64,000 nucleotides of DNA from Rhodoferax sp. GW822-FHT02A01 (GCF_038784515.1 NZ_CP152376.1:3162001-3226000), one strand, 5' to 3'. Counted from the stretch's first letter, positions 16,961 to 27,370 are shown. The notes: a model not told the origin generated them from the letters alone. Translations and numbers: made by a program.

Positions 16961-17893
16961 ATGATCAAATTCAAAAAACTCGTGTTGGCTGCTGTGGCAA
17001 CAACAGTGCTGGCCGGAACGGCATACGCCCAAGGCGCCGGCAAGACCATCGGCGTAGCAGTGCCCAACCTGCAAGCTGATTTCTTCAACATCATCAAGCA
17101 GGGTGTTGAAAATTACGGCAAGGAAAAAGGCTATAAGGTTGTGGTGGTCGACGCAAAAGGGGATGCTGCGACACAGGTCAATCAGATCCAAGATTTGATC
17201 GCCCAAAAGATTGACGCACTCGTCTACATTCCGGCTGGTGCAACCGCCGCGGCTGTGCCTGTTCGTGCTGCCCGAAAGGCCGGTATCCCCGTGATTAACG
17301 TGGACCGCAATGTGGACTCTGATCCTGGCGACACCTTCATCTATGGCCGCTCAGTGGCTGCTACGACTGAACTGGGCAAGTGGATTTGTGAGAAGACAGG
17401 CGGGGAGGGCACTGCTGTCATGATCCATGGCCAACGTGGCACCACCCCCGAGAAGGAACGTACCGAAGGCTTTACTGCTGGTCTGGCTTCCTGCGGCATC
17501 AAGATTTCACAACACCAGTGGACCGAACGCTGGGCTGCTGACGAAGGCAACCGCATTGCCCAGGACATGCTGCAGCGCGACCCGTCCATCAACATCATCA
17601 TCGGCCAGGCCGACGGCATTGCCATGGGTGCGTCCCAGGCAGTCAAGCTGGCCAAGCCCAACCACAAGGTGTGGGTGGTTGGCTTTGACGGAGACCCGGG
17701 TGCCCTGCTGGCCATGAAGAACAACGGCACCCTGGATGCCACCGCTACACAACAGACCTGGACCATGGGCAAGATGGCTGTGGATGCTGTGACAGACGTA
17801 TTGGCCGGCAAGGCTGTGCCCAAGGATCAGCCGACCGATGCCCGCGTGACCACCAAGGAAAACGTGGACCAGTTCATCAAGCAGCACCCTTAA
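16961..17893 (+). CDS. Periplasmic sugar-binding protein, RbsB type
   Basis: 310 residues with a Sec signal peptide (MIKFKKLVLAAVATTVLAG, cleavage likely after AYA at 24). The mature part is a peripla_BP_4 type I binding protein: IGVAVPNLQADFFNIIKQG, VVVDAKGDAATQVNQIQDLI, VIVxVDRN-like INVDRNVDS and the hinge segment GQADGIAMGASQAVK. It delivers a sugar or polyol to the permease encoded 30 nt upstream. It could also feed the chemoreceptor at the end of the locus (inference). A GGAG box precedes the ATG. A stable hairpin follows the stop codon. Confidence 0.93.
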   Translation: MIKFKKLVLAAVATTVLAGTAYAQGAGKTIGVAVPNLQADFFNIIKQGVENYGKEKGYKVVVVDAKGDAATQVNQIQDLIAQKIDALVYIPAGATAAAVPVRAARKAGIPVINVDRNVDSDPGDTFIYGRSVAATTELGKWICEKTGGEGTAVMIHGQRGTTPEKERTEGFTAGLASCGIKISQHQWTERWAADEGNRIAQDMLQRDPSINIIIGQADGIAMGASQAVKLAKPNHKVWVVGFDGDPGALLAMKNNGTLDATATQQTWTMGKMAVDAVTDVLAGKAVPKDQPTDARVTTKENVDQFIKQHP

Positions 17894-17902
17894 GCCCAGT
17901 CT

Positions 17903-17936
17903 GGAAAGGGAAGGCGGTTATCCCCCTTCTCTTTCC
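17903..17936 (+). other. Intergenic hairpin after the binding-protein gene
   Basis: GGAAAGGGAAGG (17903-17914) pairs with CCTTCTCTTTCC (17925-17936), 12 bp with one G-T pair and a 10-nt loop. No T-run follows. In ABC operons such hairpins often protect the binding-protein message and give it higher levels than the ATPase. Confidence 0.55.
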
Positions 17937-17962
17937 AACCATTTGCACTGTCAGCACCGATC

Positions 17963-19474
17963 ATGTCATCCACGGAATTTGTACCACCACACAACGGTCT
18001 TGTTGCCCGCAACATGGGCAAGACCTACGGCTCCATCACCGTCTTGCGCGGTGTGAACGTCGAGATCCGACCCGGCGAATGTGTGGCCCTGTTGGGTGAA
18101 AACGGTGCTGGCAAATCCACACTGTCGTCCATCATTGCCGGACTGACCCACTCCGATGCGGGCGGTCAAATGTGGTGGAAAGGTCGCCCTTACAACCCCC
18201 GCACGCCGGGAGACGCACTTCAGGCTGGCATTGGCCTGATCCACCAGGAAATGCGTTTGCTGCCCCATCTGACGATTGCCGAAAACGTGTTCGTCGGACG
18301 CCTGCTGATGAAGAACGGTCGCATCGACATGGACACCATGGTGGAGCGGGCGCAAGAGCAGTTGCATAGGCTGGGGCTGAATGTATCGGCCAGGACCAAA
18401 GTGAGCAGCCTGAGCGTTGCCGCCCAGCAGCAAGTGGAAATTGCCAAAGCCCTGACGCTCAATGCCACCATGCTCATCCTCGATGAGCCCACTGCGGCAT
18501 TGGGAGAAGAGGAAACGGACCGTCTGTTCGAGCAGGTCAAACGCCTGAAGGCAGAAGGTGTCTCGTTCATATACGTAAGCCACCGCCTGGCTGAAATTGC
18601 ACGTATTTGTGACCGGATCGAAGTGCTGCGCGATGGCCGTCTGGTTGCCAGCCATGCCAGTGCGCAACTGGAACGCAATCTGCTGGTGCGCGATATGGTG
18701 GGCCGCAACGTGGACCGGCTTTTCCCGGAAATTCCGACACCACCCGCAGATGCCCCAGTCGCGCTGTCGGTGCGCAAGCTGACCGCAGTGGACGGTCGCT
18801 TCAAGAATTTGAGTTTTGATGTCCGACGTGGTGAAGTCCTCGGCTTTGCCGGCATCTCGGGTGCCGGGCGCACGGAAGCTATGCGCGCCATTGCCGGCGT
18901 GGACCCGATTGCCTCGGGCGAGATTGTCATCGACGGTAAAAATGTTCGTCCCAAATCTCCTATAGACGTCATTCGCAAGGGGCTAGTCATGGTGCCGGAT
19001 GATAGAAAGGCCTTGGGAGTAGTCCTGTCGCATTCGATCGCCGAGAACATTGCATACAGCAATGCCGACCTGGTGGGGGCGGGCGGATGGATCTGGCCCA
19101 AAAAGCGCGACTCCTTTGCTCAAGAATTGATTAGGAAGCTCACTGTCAAGGGCGTTCCCGAGCAATCTGCGGGTTCCCTGTCAGGGGGAAATCAACAAAA
19201 GGTCGTGATCGCCAAATGGATAGCTCGCAACCCCAACGTCATCATCTTGGATGAGCCAACTCGTGGTGTAGACGTGGGTGCTCGTGCTCAAATCTACGAG
19301 GTGATTGCCGAGCTGGCTCGCGAGGGCATGGCGGTGATTGTGGTGAGTTCTGACCTGGACGAGGTTTTGGGCTTGTCCCACCGCGTGATCGTATTGGCAC
19401 GGGGCGAAGTTCGGGGTGAGCTGAAGCGTGGTGCAGCTACCAGCCAGAACGTGATGGACCTTGCGGTCCACTGA
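17963..19474 (+). CDS. Sugar ABC transporter ATP-binding protein, double domain (RbsA/XylG/MglA type)
   Basis: 503 residues with two nucleotide-binding domains, as usual for ribose-type importers. The first has Walker A GENGAGKST and Walker B LILDEPTAAL with the following H-loop (YVSHRLAEI). The second has a degenerate Walker A region (GISGAGRTEA), signature LSGGNQQKVVIAKW and Walker B VIILDEPTRGVD. It powers import through the permease at 15950. It ends the transport part of the operon; the regulator gene follows 38 nt later on the same strand. Confidence 0.95.
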   Translation: MSSTEFVPPHNGLVARNMGKTYGSITVLRGVNVEIRPGECVALLGENGAGKSTLSSIIAGLTHSDAGGQMWWKGRPYNPRTPGDALQAGIGLIHQEMRLLPHLTIAENVFVGRLLMKNGRIDMDTMVERAQEQLHRLGLNVSARTKVSSLSVAAQQQVEIAKALTLNATMLILDEPTAALGEEETDRLFEQVKRLKAEGVSFIYVSHRLAEIARICDRIEVLRDGRLVASHASAQLERNLLVRDMVGRNVDRLFPEIPTPPADAPVALSVRKLTAVDGRFKNLSFDVRRGEVLGFAGISGAGRTEAMRAIAGVDPIASGEIVIDGKNVRPKSPIDVIRKGLVMVPDDRKALGVVLSHSIAENIAYSNADLVGAGGWIWPKKRDSFAQELIRKLTVKGVPEQSAGSLSGGNQQKVVIAKWIARNPNVIILDEPTRGVDVGARAQIYEVIAELAREGMAVIVVSSDLDEVLGLSHRVIVLARGEVRGELKRGAATSQNVMDLAVH

Positions 19475-19512
19475 ACGGTGCATTTTTAGGGTCTGGTGCG
19501 AGAATCTGCCGC

Positions 19513-20493
19513 ATGAAAAACCACCGCGCCGCCACACCTGAAATCCTTCGTTTAGCCACACGCATTGCCAGCATGTACTTTGAGCGATCAATGGGACAAG
19601 CTCAAATTGCGGAACAGCTGGGCTTGTCCCAGGCCAAAGTCTCACGACTTTTGAAGCAATCCGAGCAGCTTGGGATTGTGAAAATCACGGTGCACGTTCC
19701 GCCTGGCGTCCATGCGGAGGTGGAGTCTCGCGTCGAAAGCCTCTTTGGCATTGACGAGTGCCTGGTGGTGGAGGTTCCTGATGCACAACTGGATGTTGAC
19801 GACGCCATTTCCCAGGCATTGGCGTCTTCGGTTGCGTCCTACCTGGAGCTGATGGTACCGACTATGGAGTCCATCGCAGTGTCGTCCTGGAGCTCCACAC
19901 TGTTGGCGGCAGTGAACGTGATGCGGCCCACGGCCTCTGGCGTCACGCGCCATGTGGTCCAGGCGTTTGGTGGTGTTGGGCAACCCAGTGTGCAGCGCTT
20001 TGCGACCCAGCTTACCGAACGGCTGGCGCACCTTTCTCATGCCGAGCCCACTTTCATGATGGCGCCTGGCATCGCTGCCTCACCCGAGGCCAAGCGGGCC
20101 ATAGAAGCCGACGCCGCCTGTACCCATGTGCTGACCATGTTTGACAACCTGTCGGGCATTTTGATGGGGATTGGTTCCACCGCACCATCGCGCATGCTGC
20201 GTGATAGCGGCAACATTTTTTCAGACCGCGATATTGAAGAACTCAAGGCCGCAGGCGCGGTTGGCGACGTCTGTCTGCGTTTCTTTGACGCAAACGGCAA
20301 GCTGGTTCGCACAGGTCTGAATGACCGAATCATCGGCATAGAAGCCGATCAGGTGTTGAAGGCCCGCCGCCGCATTGGCGTTGCAGGCGGTCCAAGGAAG
20401 TTCGAAGCCATCAGGGGCTCCCTGCGTGGCAAATGGATTTCCACATTGATTACTGATCTCGATACGGCAAAACGGCTTATCGAGAGCCCATAG
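19513..20493 (+). CDS. SorC-family sugar-responsive transcriptional regulator
   Basis: 326 residues. An N-terminal sigma-like helix-turn-helix (about residues 25-55, GQAQIAEQLGLSQAKVSRLL) is followed by the SorC/DeoR-type sugar-phosphate-binding domain (MVPTMESIAVSSWSSTL, then GIGSTAPSRML and GAVGDVCLRFFDANG). These proteins are tetramers whose DNA affinity is set by a phosphorylated sugar. Lying in the middle of the catabolic genes, it most likely controls them, and the tandem repeat at 12490-12543 is the best candidate site. The effector would be a phosphorylated product of the FGGY kinase (inference). Confidence 0.9.
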   Translation: MKNHRAATPEILRLATRIASMYFERSMGQAQIAEQLGLSQAKVSRLLKQSEQLGIVKITVHVPPGVHAEVESRVESLFGIDECLVVEVPDAQLDVDDAISQALASSVASYLELMVPTMESIAVSSWSSTLLAAVNVMRPTASGVTRHVVQAFGGVGQPSVQRFATQLTERLAHLSHAEPTFMMAPGIAASPEAKRAIEADAACTHVLTMFDNLSGILMGIGSTAPSRMLRDSGNIFSDRDIEELKAAGAVGDVCLRFFDANGKLVRTGLNDRIIGIEADQVLKARRRIGVAGGPRKFEAIRGSLRGKWISTLITDLDTAKRLIESP

Positions 20494-20538
20494 AGCAGGC
20501 CTTAGTGCCATTAGCGCAGCGATGCAAGGAGTGTCCAA

Positions 20539-21306
20539 GTGAATTTGTTTGATCTAAAAGATGAAGTGGCCATGGTGACCGGCGCCGGAAGCGGCATCGG
20601 TCAGCGTCTGGCGATTGGCCTGGCAGAGGCCGGCGCAGATGTGGCGTGTTTTGACTTGCCGGGACAGCAAAAGGGCTTGGAAGCGACCGTTGAAAGCATT
20701 CAGAAGTTGGGGCGCAAGGCGATCATCAGCACCGGCGATGTCACCCAAGCTGCAGACCTGAAGGCGAGCGTTGACCGCATCGAAGCCGAGCTGGGCGCAC
20801 TGAGCATTGCGTTGAACTGCGCTGGCATTGCCAATGCAGCGCCTGCCGAAGACATGGGCTACGACCAGTGGCGCCGCGTGCATGCCATCAATGTGGATGG
20901 CGTGTTTCTCAGCTGCCAGGCCCAGGCACGCGTCATGCTGCCCCGAAAGAAAGGCTCCATCGTGAACATTGCTTCCATGTCGGGCTCCATCGTGAATCGC
21001 GGGCTCCTACAAGCCCACTACAACAGCTCCAAGGCCGCGGTGATCCACATGAGCAAGAGCCTGGCCATGGAATGGTCTGAACGCGGCATCCGCGTGAATT
21101 CCATCAGCCCCGGCTACACCGCCACGCCCATGAACCTTCGCCCGGAGGTGGCTGAGCAGGTCAAGATTTTTGAGCGCGACACACCGCTCGGTCGCATGGC
21201 CACGGTGGATGAGATGGTGGGCCCTGCGGTGTTCCTCTCCAGCCGGGCTGCGTCGTTTTGCACAGGCGTGGACTTGATTGTGGACGGTGGATTTGTCTGC
21301 TGGTGA
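20539..21306 (+). CDS. SDR-family polyol/sugar dehydrogenase (first)
   Basis: 255 residues, a classical short-chain dehydrogenase. The nucleotide-binding TGAGSGIG is near the N-terminus, with D in ACFDLPG pointing to NAD(H) preference. NCAG stabilises the core, and the catalytic residues are S in IASMSGS, Y and K in YNSSKAAV. The end IVDGGFVCW is like that of arabitol- and ribitol-type dehydrogenases. A GGAG-like box precedes a GTG start. Beside a kinase, transaldolase and transketolases, it would oxidise a sugar alcohol to a ketose (inference); the exact polyol cannot be told from sequence. Confidence 0.85.
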   Translation: MNLFDLKDEVAMVTGAGSGIGQRLAIGLAEAGADVACFDLPGQQKGLEATVESIQKLGRKAIISTGDVTQAADLKASVDRIEAELGALSIALNCAGIANAAPAEDMGYDQWRRVHAINVDGVFLSCQAQARVMLPRKKGSIVNIASMSGSIVNRGLLQAHYNSSKAAVIHMSKSLAMEWSERGIRVNSISPGYTATPMNLRPEVAEQVKIFERDTPLGRMATVDEMVGPAVFLSSRAASFCTGVDLIVDGGFVCW

Positions 21307-21329
21307 TTTGATTTCCGAAGGAACCCATC

Positions 21330-22124
21330 ATGAGCAGAAGATTTGCCGGCAAGGTCGTTGTCGTCACGGGTGGCAGCAGAGGCATAGGCAAGGCCATTGC
21401 ACAACGCTTTGTGCGCGAGGGGGCCAGTGTCTGTGTGGCCGCCAATGAAGCCTTGGTCCATGACACAGCAAAGCAGCTGGGCACACTGACCGTCGAAGGC
21501 GCCAAGGTCATAGGCGCAGAGTTGGATGTGACCAACAAGGAGCAAGTGAAGGCTCTCTATGCGCGTGTGGCGGTCGAACTGGGTGAGGTGGACATCTCCA
21601 TCCAGAATGCCGGCGTGATCACCATTGCAAAACTCGAAGACCTGAGCGAATCCGAGTGGGACAAGGTGATGGCGGTCAACACCAAAGGGGTGTTTCTTTG
21701 CTGCCAGGAGGCTGCTGTGCGTATGCGGGCGGCTGGCAAGAAGGGGCGCCTGATCAACACCGCGTCGGGTCAAGCACGCCAGGGCTTTGTCTACACCCCC
21801 CACTACGCTGCCAGCAAGTTTGGTGTGGTGGGCATCACCCAAAGCCTGGCCAAGGAATTGGCCAAGACAGGCATCACGGTCAACGCGTTCTGCCCCGGCA
21901 TCATCGAAACCGATATGTGGGCCTACAACGACGAGGCCTGGGGCAAGCTGCTTGGCAACTACAAGCCGGGCGAGCTGATGGCCGAATGGATTGAAGGCAT
22001 TCCCATGGGACGCCCCGGCTCCGGCGAAGACGTGGCCGGCGTGGTGACCTTCCTGTCCTCCGACGACGCTGCCTACATCACCGGCCAGACCATCAATGTC
22101 GATGGTGGGATGTTCATGTCATGA
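21330..22124 (+). CDS. SDR-family polyol/sugar dehydrogenase (second)
   Basis: 264 residues, classical SDR. It shows [10 protein letters not shown] for cofactor binding, NAG in SIQNAGVI, a serine in NTASGQA, and Y/K in YAASKFGV; the end is [13 protein letters not shown]. Downstream of the catalytic site, [24 protein letters not shown] resembles sorbitol- and meso-2,3-butanediol-type members. It follows the first SDR by 23 nt and overlaps the transaldolase gene by 4 nt. Two different polyol dehydrogenases in one operon suggest either two substrates or two successive oxidations (inference). Confidence 0.85.
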   Translation: MSRRFAGKVVVVTGGSRGIGKAIAQRFVREGASVCVAANEALVHDTAKQLGTLTVEGAKVIGAELDVTNKEQVKALYARVAVELGEVDISIQNAGVITIAKLEDLSESEWDKVMAVNTKGVFLCCQEAAVRMRAAGKKGRLINTASGQARQGFVYTPHYAASKFGVVGITQSLAKELAKTGITVNAFCPGIIETDMWAYNDEAWGKLLGNYKPGELMAEWIEGIPMGRPGSGEDVAGVVTFLSSDDAAYITGQTINVDGGMFMS

Positions 22125-23077
22125 ACCAGCTCGAAGCACTGAGGCAATACACGACGGTTGTTGCGGACACTGGCGACTTTGAGCTTCTCACGCAGTTTGC
22201 GCCGCAAGACGCCACCACCAACCCGTCTCTGGTGTTGCAGGCCATTCGTGACGCCAAGTACAAGCCGCTCTTTGAACAGGTGGTGGACGCAGCGCGGGGC
22301 GCATCCGTGGAGCGCATCGCGGACCGCGTGGTCGTGGCTTTTGGCAAGGAAATCCTGCAGCGCATCCCAGGCCGGGTGTCGAGCGAAGTTGACGCCCGCC
22401 TGAGCTTTGATACGGAAGGCTCCATCCGCAAGGCCAAGGAGATACTGGCGCTCTACCAGGCGCAAGGGGTGAATACCTCTCGGGTGCTCATCAAGTTGGC
22501 ATCCACCTGGGAAGGTATTCAGGCGGCCAAGGCGCTGGAGAACGAAGGCATCCATACCAACCTGACGCTGCTGTTTTCTCTGCCACAGGCGATTGCCTGC
22601 GCCAATGCCAAGGTACAGCTTATTTCGCCGTTCGTAGGACGGATCTACGACTGGTACAAGAAGTCAGCCGGAACGGGGTGGGATGAGCTTGCCCATGCAG
22701 GAGCCAACGACCCTGGCGTGCGTTCGGTGAGTCAGATCTTTGCCTGTTACAAGGCCAATGGGATCGCCACCGAAATCATGGGAGCGAGCTTCCGAAACGT
22801 GGGGCAGATATGCGCCTTGGCCGGTTGTGACTTGCTCACGATCAGCCCCAAGCTGCTGGCCGAGTTACAGGCATCTGAAGGGCCGGTAAGCCGCGCCCTG
22901 GGTACTGCGGTCACGGATGCCGCTGTACCGCCTTACCACCAGATCAGTGAACAGCAATTCCGCCTGGATCTCAATCGCGATGCCATGGCAACGGAAAAGC
23001 TGGCCGAAGGCATTCGGCAATTCGAAGCCGATGCGATTGCGCTGGAACGCATGATCCTGGACCGCATCCAGTCCTGA
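22121..23077 (+). CDS. tal: Transaldolase (TalB type)
   Basis: 318 residues, the usual length. It moves a dihydroxyacetone unit between sugar phosphates in the pentose phosphate pathway. Visible marks are [13 protein letters not shown] near the N-terminus, the Schiff-base lysine in [11 protein letters not shown], the [17 protein letters not shown] segment and [14 protein letters not shown], which binds the phosphate. The start overlaps the SDR stop (ATGA), so the two are coupled. Its place in the operon shows that the catabolic route feeds the pentose phosphate pathway. Confidence 0.95.
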   Translation: MNQLEALRQYTTVVADTGDFELLTQFAPQDATTNPSLVLQAIRDAKYKPLFEQVVDAARGASVERIADRVVVAFGKEILQRIPGRVSSEVDARLSFDTEGSIRKAKEILALYQAQGVNTSRVLIKLASTWEGIQAAKALENEGIHTNLTLLFSLPQAIACANAKVQLISPFVGRIYDWYKKSAGTGWDELAHAGANDPGVRSVSQIFACYKANGIATEIMGASFRNVGQICALAGCDLLTISPKLLAELQASEGPVSRALGTAVTDAAVPPYHQISEQQFRLDLNRDAMATEKLAEGIRQFEADAIALERMILDRIQS

Positions 23078-23139
23078 CTTTGCCTGACTAGGCCCTCGGG
23101 CAGCCCATGGCGGGCAGCCGCTCCCTCTAAGGAATCTCT

Positions 23140-25164
23140 ATGACGACACTTCGCGCGAACGCGCTTCGTATGTTGGCGGTCGATGCTGTCCAGGCTGCCA
23201 ATTCCGGCCACCCCGGCATGCCTATGGGCATGGCCGATATCGCAGATGTGCTGTGGAACCAGCATCTGCGTCACAACCCTGCAGACCCTGCCTGGCCCAA
23301 CCGAGACCGCTTTGTGCTGAGCAACGGCCATGGCTCGGCCCTGCTGTATGCGCTGCTGCATTTGTCGGGATATGACCTGCCTATTGCGGAGTTGAAGAAT
23401 TTCCGCAAGATGGGAAGCAAAACGCCAGGTCACCCGGAAGTCTTTTTGACTCCTGGTGTGGAGACAACCACCGGCCCGCTCGGCCAAGGTGTGGCGAACG
23501 CCGTAGGTATGGCATTGTCGGAAAAGCTGCTGTCCAAGGAGTTCAATACGCCTGGGCATGCGGTGGTAGACCACTACACCTATGCATTCTGTGGCGACGG
23601 ATGCCTGATGGAAGGTATCAGCCACGAAGCCTGCTCACTGGCTGGTACCTGGGGCCTCAACAAGCTGATTCTTTTTTGGGATGACAACGGCATTTCGATC
23701 GACGGACATGTTGAAGGTTGGTTCAGCGATGACACACCCAAACGCTTTGAAGCCTATGGATGGAACGTGATTCGCAGTGTGGATGGGCATGATGCCAACG
23801 CTATCCATGCAGCCATTGAACTAGCCAAGACCTCTGGCTCCAAGCCCACGCTGATTTGCTGCCGTACCGTTATTGGCAAGGGTTCTCCCAACAAGGCGGG
23901 TAGCCACGAGGTGCATGGTGCTCCATTGGGCAAAGACGAAATTACCGCGGTGCGCCAGGTTCTGAATTGGCCGCATGAGCCGTTCGTGGTTCCTGAGGAT
24001 GTCTACACCCAATGGAGTGCCAAGGAGCGTGGCCACGCCCAGCAGGAGCAATGGACTGCGCTATTTGGAAGCCTGCAGTCGGCATATCCCGAAAAGGCTG
24101 CCGAGTTCATGCGCCGCAACCAAAGGCGGCTTCCTGAAGGTTTTGATGCGGTCTGTGCCCAGATGCTGTCCAAGTGGTCCCAGCGTGAAGGTGCGGTTGC
24201 AACGCGCAAGGCCTCACAGGAAGCCATCACCGAGCTGGCAGCACATCTGCCGGAATTTCTGGGAGGCTCTGCCGACCTGACACCATCCAATCTGACCAAT
24301 TGGCCGGCATGCCGCAGCGTTCAAGCCGACACCGGTGGCAACTACGTTCACTACGGGGTGCGGGAGTTTGGTATGGCGGCCATCATGAATGGGATCTTCC
24401 TGCACGGTGGCTACCGACCGTTTGGTGGCACCTTCCTGATGTTCTCCGAGTACGCCCGCAATGCATTGCGTATGAGTGCGCTGATGCGCATTGCCCCCAT
24501 TTTCGTGTTCACCCATGACTCGATTGGTTTGGGCGAGGATGGGCCAACGCACCAACCCGTGGAACAACTGGCCACCTTGCGTCTGATTCCCAACATGGAT
24601 TGCTGGCGCCCCTGTGACGCGCTGGAAACGGCCGTGGCCTGGCAAACGGCTGTGAAACAGACCAGCACGCCCACATGCCTTGCACTGTCACGCCAGAACC
24701 TGCCCATGCATACACGCGATGAAGACACCGTCAAAGCCGTGAGCCGTGGGGGCTACACACTCGTGGCGGAACCCCAGGGCCAATCCCCGGAAGTCATCCT
24801 GATCGCAACCGGTAGCGAGGTGCAGTTGGCCGTATCCGCAGCAAACCAGCTGACGCAAGAAGGCACCCGCGTTCGTGTGGTCTCCATGCCCTCCATGAAC
24901 TCCTTCCTGAATCAACCCAAGGACTGGCAGGAAGAGGTGTTGCCGGCCGGCGTACCCCGCCTGGCCATTGAGGCTGGTGCAACCCGCCTGTGGCGTGCCG
25001 TTGTCGGACTCGAAGGAGATGTACTGGGAATCGACACGTTTGGCGAATCCGGTGCGACCAATGACTTGGCGACCCATTTCGGCATGACAACAGAGAACGT
25101 GATTGCGCGCACCAGAACCCTGTTGAATGCAAAGGCCCCGCAAACGCTCTTGCAGCCGCAATAG
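23140..25164 (+). CDS. tkt: Transketolase, full length
   Basis: 674 residues, the full three-domain enzyme: ThDP/metal site [18 protein letters not shown] with [18 protein letters not shown]-like [17 protein letters not shown], pyrimidine-domain glutamate in [14 protein letters not shown], and [18 protein letters not shown]. The C-terminal domain has [12 protein letters not shown] and [16 protein letters not shown]. It lies 62 nt after transaldolase with AAGGA before the ATG. The locus thus has two transketolases, this one and the split pair at 12547-14417. This one probably handles ordinary pentose phosphates (inference). Confidence 0.96.
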   Translation: MTTLRANALRMLAVDAVQAANSGHPGMPMGMADIADVLWNQHLRHNPADPAWPNRDRFVLSNGHGSALLYALLHLSGYDLPIAELKNFRKMGSKTPGHPEVFLTPGVETTTGPLGQGVANAVGMALSEKLLSKEFNTPGHAVVDHYTYAFCGDGCLMEGISHEACSLAGTWGLNKLILFWDDNGISIDGHVEGWFSDDTPKRFEAYGWNVIRSVDGHDANAIHAAIELAKTSGSKPTLICCRTVIGKGSPNKAGSHEVHGAPLGKDEITAVRQVLNWPHEPFVVPEDVYTQWSAKERGHAQQEQWTALFGSLQSAYPEKAAEFMRRNQRRLPEGFDAVCAQMLSKWSQREGAVATRKASQEAITELAAHLPEFLGGSADLTPSNLTNWPACRSVQADTGGNYVHYGVREFGMAAIMNGIFLHGGYRPFGGTFLMFSEYARNALRMSALMRIAPIFVFTHDSIGLGEDGPTHQPVEQLATLRLIPNMDCWRPCDALETAVAWQTAVKQTSTPTCLALSRQNLPMHTRDEDTVKAVSRGGYTLVAEPQGQSPEVILIATGSEVQLAVSAANQLTQEGTRVRVVSMPSMNSFLNQPKDWQEEVLPAGVPRLAIEAGATRLWRAVVGLEGDVLGIDTFGESGATNDLATHFGMTTENVIARTRTLLNAKAPQTLLQPQ

Positions 25165-25219
25165 CCGCTGAACCTGCGGCTTGCACATCCCGTTGACGGA
25201 AAGAAGGGGACATACCGAT

Positions 25220-26809
25220 ATGGTCAAGGAAATGAAATTTGCCAACCGACTCAAGTTCAGTTTTGGACTGGTCGTCGCCATACTGCTGTGCGTTTCGGCA
25301 CTGGCAGTGTGGCAGATGGGTCTGATGCGCGCCTCCTCCAGGCAGATCACGACCAAGTGGTTGCCCAGCGTGGAGCGAATCAACCAAATGGCTGCCGGAG
25401 TTGCCAACCTTCGGAATACCGAGTTTCAGCACGTGTTGAACCTGAACGAGAAGACCATGTCCGCCATCGCACAGTCGATGGAGGGCATCGTTGCGAATTT
25501 CGAAAAGGATCGTAAGGCTTACGTCGATCTGATAGTGAGCGACGAAGAGCGAAAGCTCTTCGATGACCTTGCGATTGAATGGCAGTCCTATCAAAAGCTC
25601 CACACTCAGATCCTGGACACTTCCAGCACGGATCAAAAGTCGAGTGCCAAGGCTCTGTTGGAATTCGACTCCAAGGATAGTTTTGAGAACCTCAACGCCA
25701 AGCTCGGAAAGCTTATCGAGTTCAATCATGAAGGCGCCGTTGCTGAAAGCCTTGCCAGCGAACATGCCTACGCCACGGCACGCAATGCAACCATCGTTGC
25801 GGCGACGCTGGGTCTGGTATTGGCACTTGTTTTATCCAGTTGGCTGATACGGTCCATCATGCGGCCGCTGAATCAGGCCCAGGTTGCGGCGGACCAGTTC
25901 GCCACTGGCGACATGACGATGAAGATAGACGTCCAGTCACAGGACGAGGTGGGTCAAGTGCTGCATGCCTTGAACCGGATGCAGGTCAACATCGTGGAAG
26001 TCGTCACCAACGTGCTCAAGAATTCGGAAAGTGTGGCCACAGCCAGCGCAGAGATTGCCCAAGGCAACCAAGATCTCTCTGCACGCACAGAAAACCAGGC
26101 CAGCGCTCTGCAGGAGACCACAACTTCCATGGAGGCATTGAGCACACAGGTGCACCACAATGCTGACCTTGCCACCACGGCCAACCAACTCGCGGTGAGC
26201 GCGTCAACCATTGCGACACGTGGCGGTACTGTGGTGGGACGTGTAGTGGGGACCATGAAAGAGATCAACGACTCATCCAAGAGCATCGCTGACATCATTG
26301 GTGTTATCGATGGGATTGCTTTTCAAACGAATATCCTGGCTCTTAACGCCGCGGTGGAGGCGGCGCGTGCTGGTGAGCAGGGTAGAGGCTTTGCTGTGGT
26401 GGCCAGCGAAGTCCGGTCCCTCGCAGGGCGAAGCGCAGAAGCGGCCAAGGAGATCAAGCGGCTGATCAGTACCAGTGTGGAACGGGTAAATCTGGGAACA
26501 ACTTTGATCGATGAGGCCGGCGCAACAATGACCGAGATCGTCAACTCTATTCGCCGAGTGAGCGACATTGTTCGAGAGATCAGCAGTGCAAGCAGTGAAC
26601 AGGCCGCAGGCGTTGCTCATGTGTGTGAGGCCATCAACCAGATGGACCGCATGACCCAGGAGAACGCTGCCATGGTCGAGCAAATGGCGGCGGCCGCAAG
26701 CAGCTTGCGGTCACAGGCTGGCAATCTGGTTCAGTCGGTGGCAGTGTTCAAGCTGAATATCCATGACGATCGCACGCTTGAAGACCTTCCCGCCATCAAC
26801 TATTCATGA
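25220..26809 (+). CDS. Methyl-accepting chemotaxis protein
   Basis: 529 residues. One membrane helix lies near the N-terminus (about residues 10-35), a four-helix-bundle periplasmic sensor follows (about 36-180), then a second helix (about 190-210), a HAMP domain (SIMRPLNQAQVAADQFATGD) and the signalling domain with the conserved tip [37 protein letters not shown] shortened here to its core [14 protein letters not shown]. The ATG at 25220 with GAAGGGGA upstream is preferred. No CheR-binding pentapeptide is visible at the C-terminus. It follows the sugar operon by 55 nt on the same strand and may report the same sugar, perhaps through the binding protein (inference). Confidence 0.9.
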   Translation: MVKEMKFANRLKFSFGLVVAILLCVSALAVWQMGLMRASSRQITTKWLPSVERINQMAAGVANLRNTEFQHVLNLNEKTMSAIAQSMEGIVANFEKDRKAYVDLIVSDEERKLFDDLAIEWQSYQKLHTQILDTSSTDQKSSAKALLEFDSKDSFENLNAKLGKLIEFNHEGAVAESLASEHAYATARNATIVAATLGLVLALVLSSWLIRSIMRPLNQAQVAADQFATGDMTMKIDVQSQDEVGQVLHALNRMQVNIVEVVTNVLKNSESVATASAEIAQGNQDLSARTENQASALQETTTSMEALSTQVHHNADLATTANQLAVSASTIATRGGTVVGRVVGTMKEINDSSKSIADIIGVIDGIAFQTNILALNAAVEAARAGEQGRGFAVVASEVRSLAGRSAEAAKEIKRLISTSVERVNLGTTLIDEAGATMTEIVNSIRRVSDIVREISSASSEQAAGVAHVCEAINQMDRMTQENAAMVEQMAAAASSLRSQAGNLVQSVAVFKLNIHDDRTLEDLPAINYS

Positions 26810-26920
26810 GACATATTTCGTAGGTCCGCTACTGGTGGTGGATTCAACCTGTCGACGCGACACACTAAGTACTGCGCGGGCAGAAGGAGTGTTGGAAATC
26901 AAGTGTCGGTCTAGAATCTC

Positions 26921-27189
26921 TCACACACCATTCCCTTGAAGACGGTAAGGCGTCACCAAGTGGGCTGCGATCACCTTCGCATTCAACCCCAGAACGATTA
27001 CTTGCGAGCCCAATGACGGGCTCCACCGGATGCTTCCATCGCCAACACGCTGCCTCCGGGAAGTTGCGCGTACCACGCTAGAAACCTGTCTCGACTCAAC
27101 TGCCGATTGATTACGAGTTTGCCACCGGCATCTACGGCGTGAACCTGGATTACAGACTTGGCCAAACCCACACCAATACGTGAAATATC
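26921..27189 (-). pseudogene. IS110-family transposase remnant (N-terminal part)
   Basis: Reading leftward from 27189, RIGVGLAKSVIQVHAVDAGG, then LVINRQLSRDRFLAWYAQLP and GGSVLAMEASGGARHWARK end at a stop (26998-27000). The match resumes in another frame as LGLNAKVIAAHLVTPYRLQG up to a stop at 26921-26923. This is the order of the N-terminal DEDD domain of IS110 transposases. The first catalytic aspartate of the usual IGVDLAK is glycine here, there is a frameshift, and the C-terminal half is missing, so it is dead. I see no second end or inverted repeats. Confidence 0.85.
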
Positions 27190-27370
27190 ACCCTTAGGAC
27201 TTCCCTTTGAACGGTTTCAGAGTGACCTGTCCTACAGACCAACTTTGGCAGTTGATGCTATTACCCAAAAGTAGGGAATCCCTTCGTATTTGTCTTTGAA
27301 ACCGGCAGCAGCCCACCTGGAGCCAACTGAAACGGAGCACGCATTGGCTGGAACTTTCGCCACAACAATG

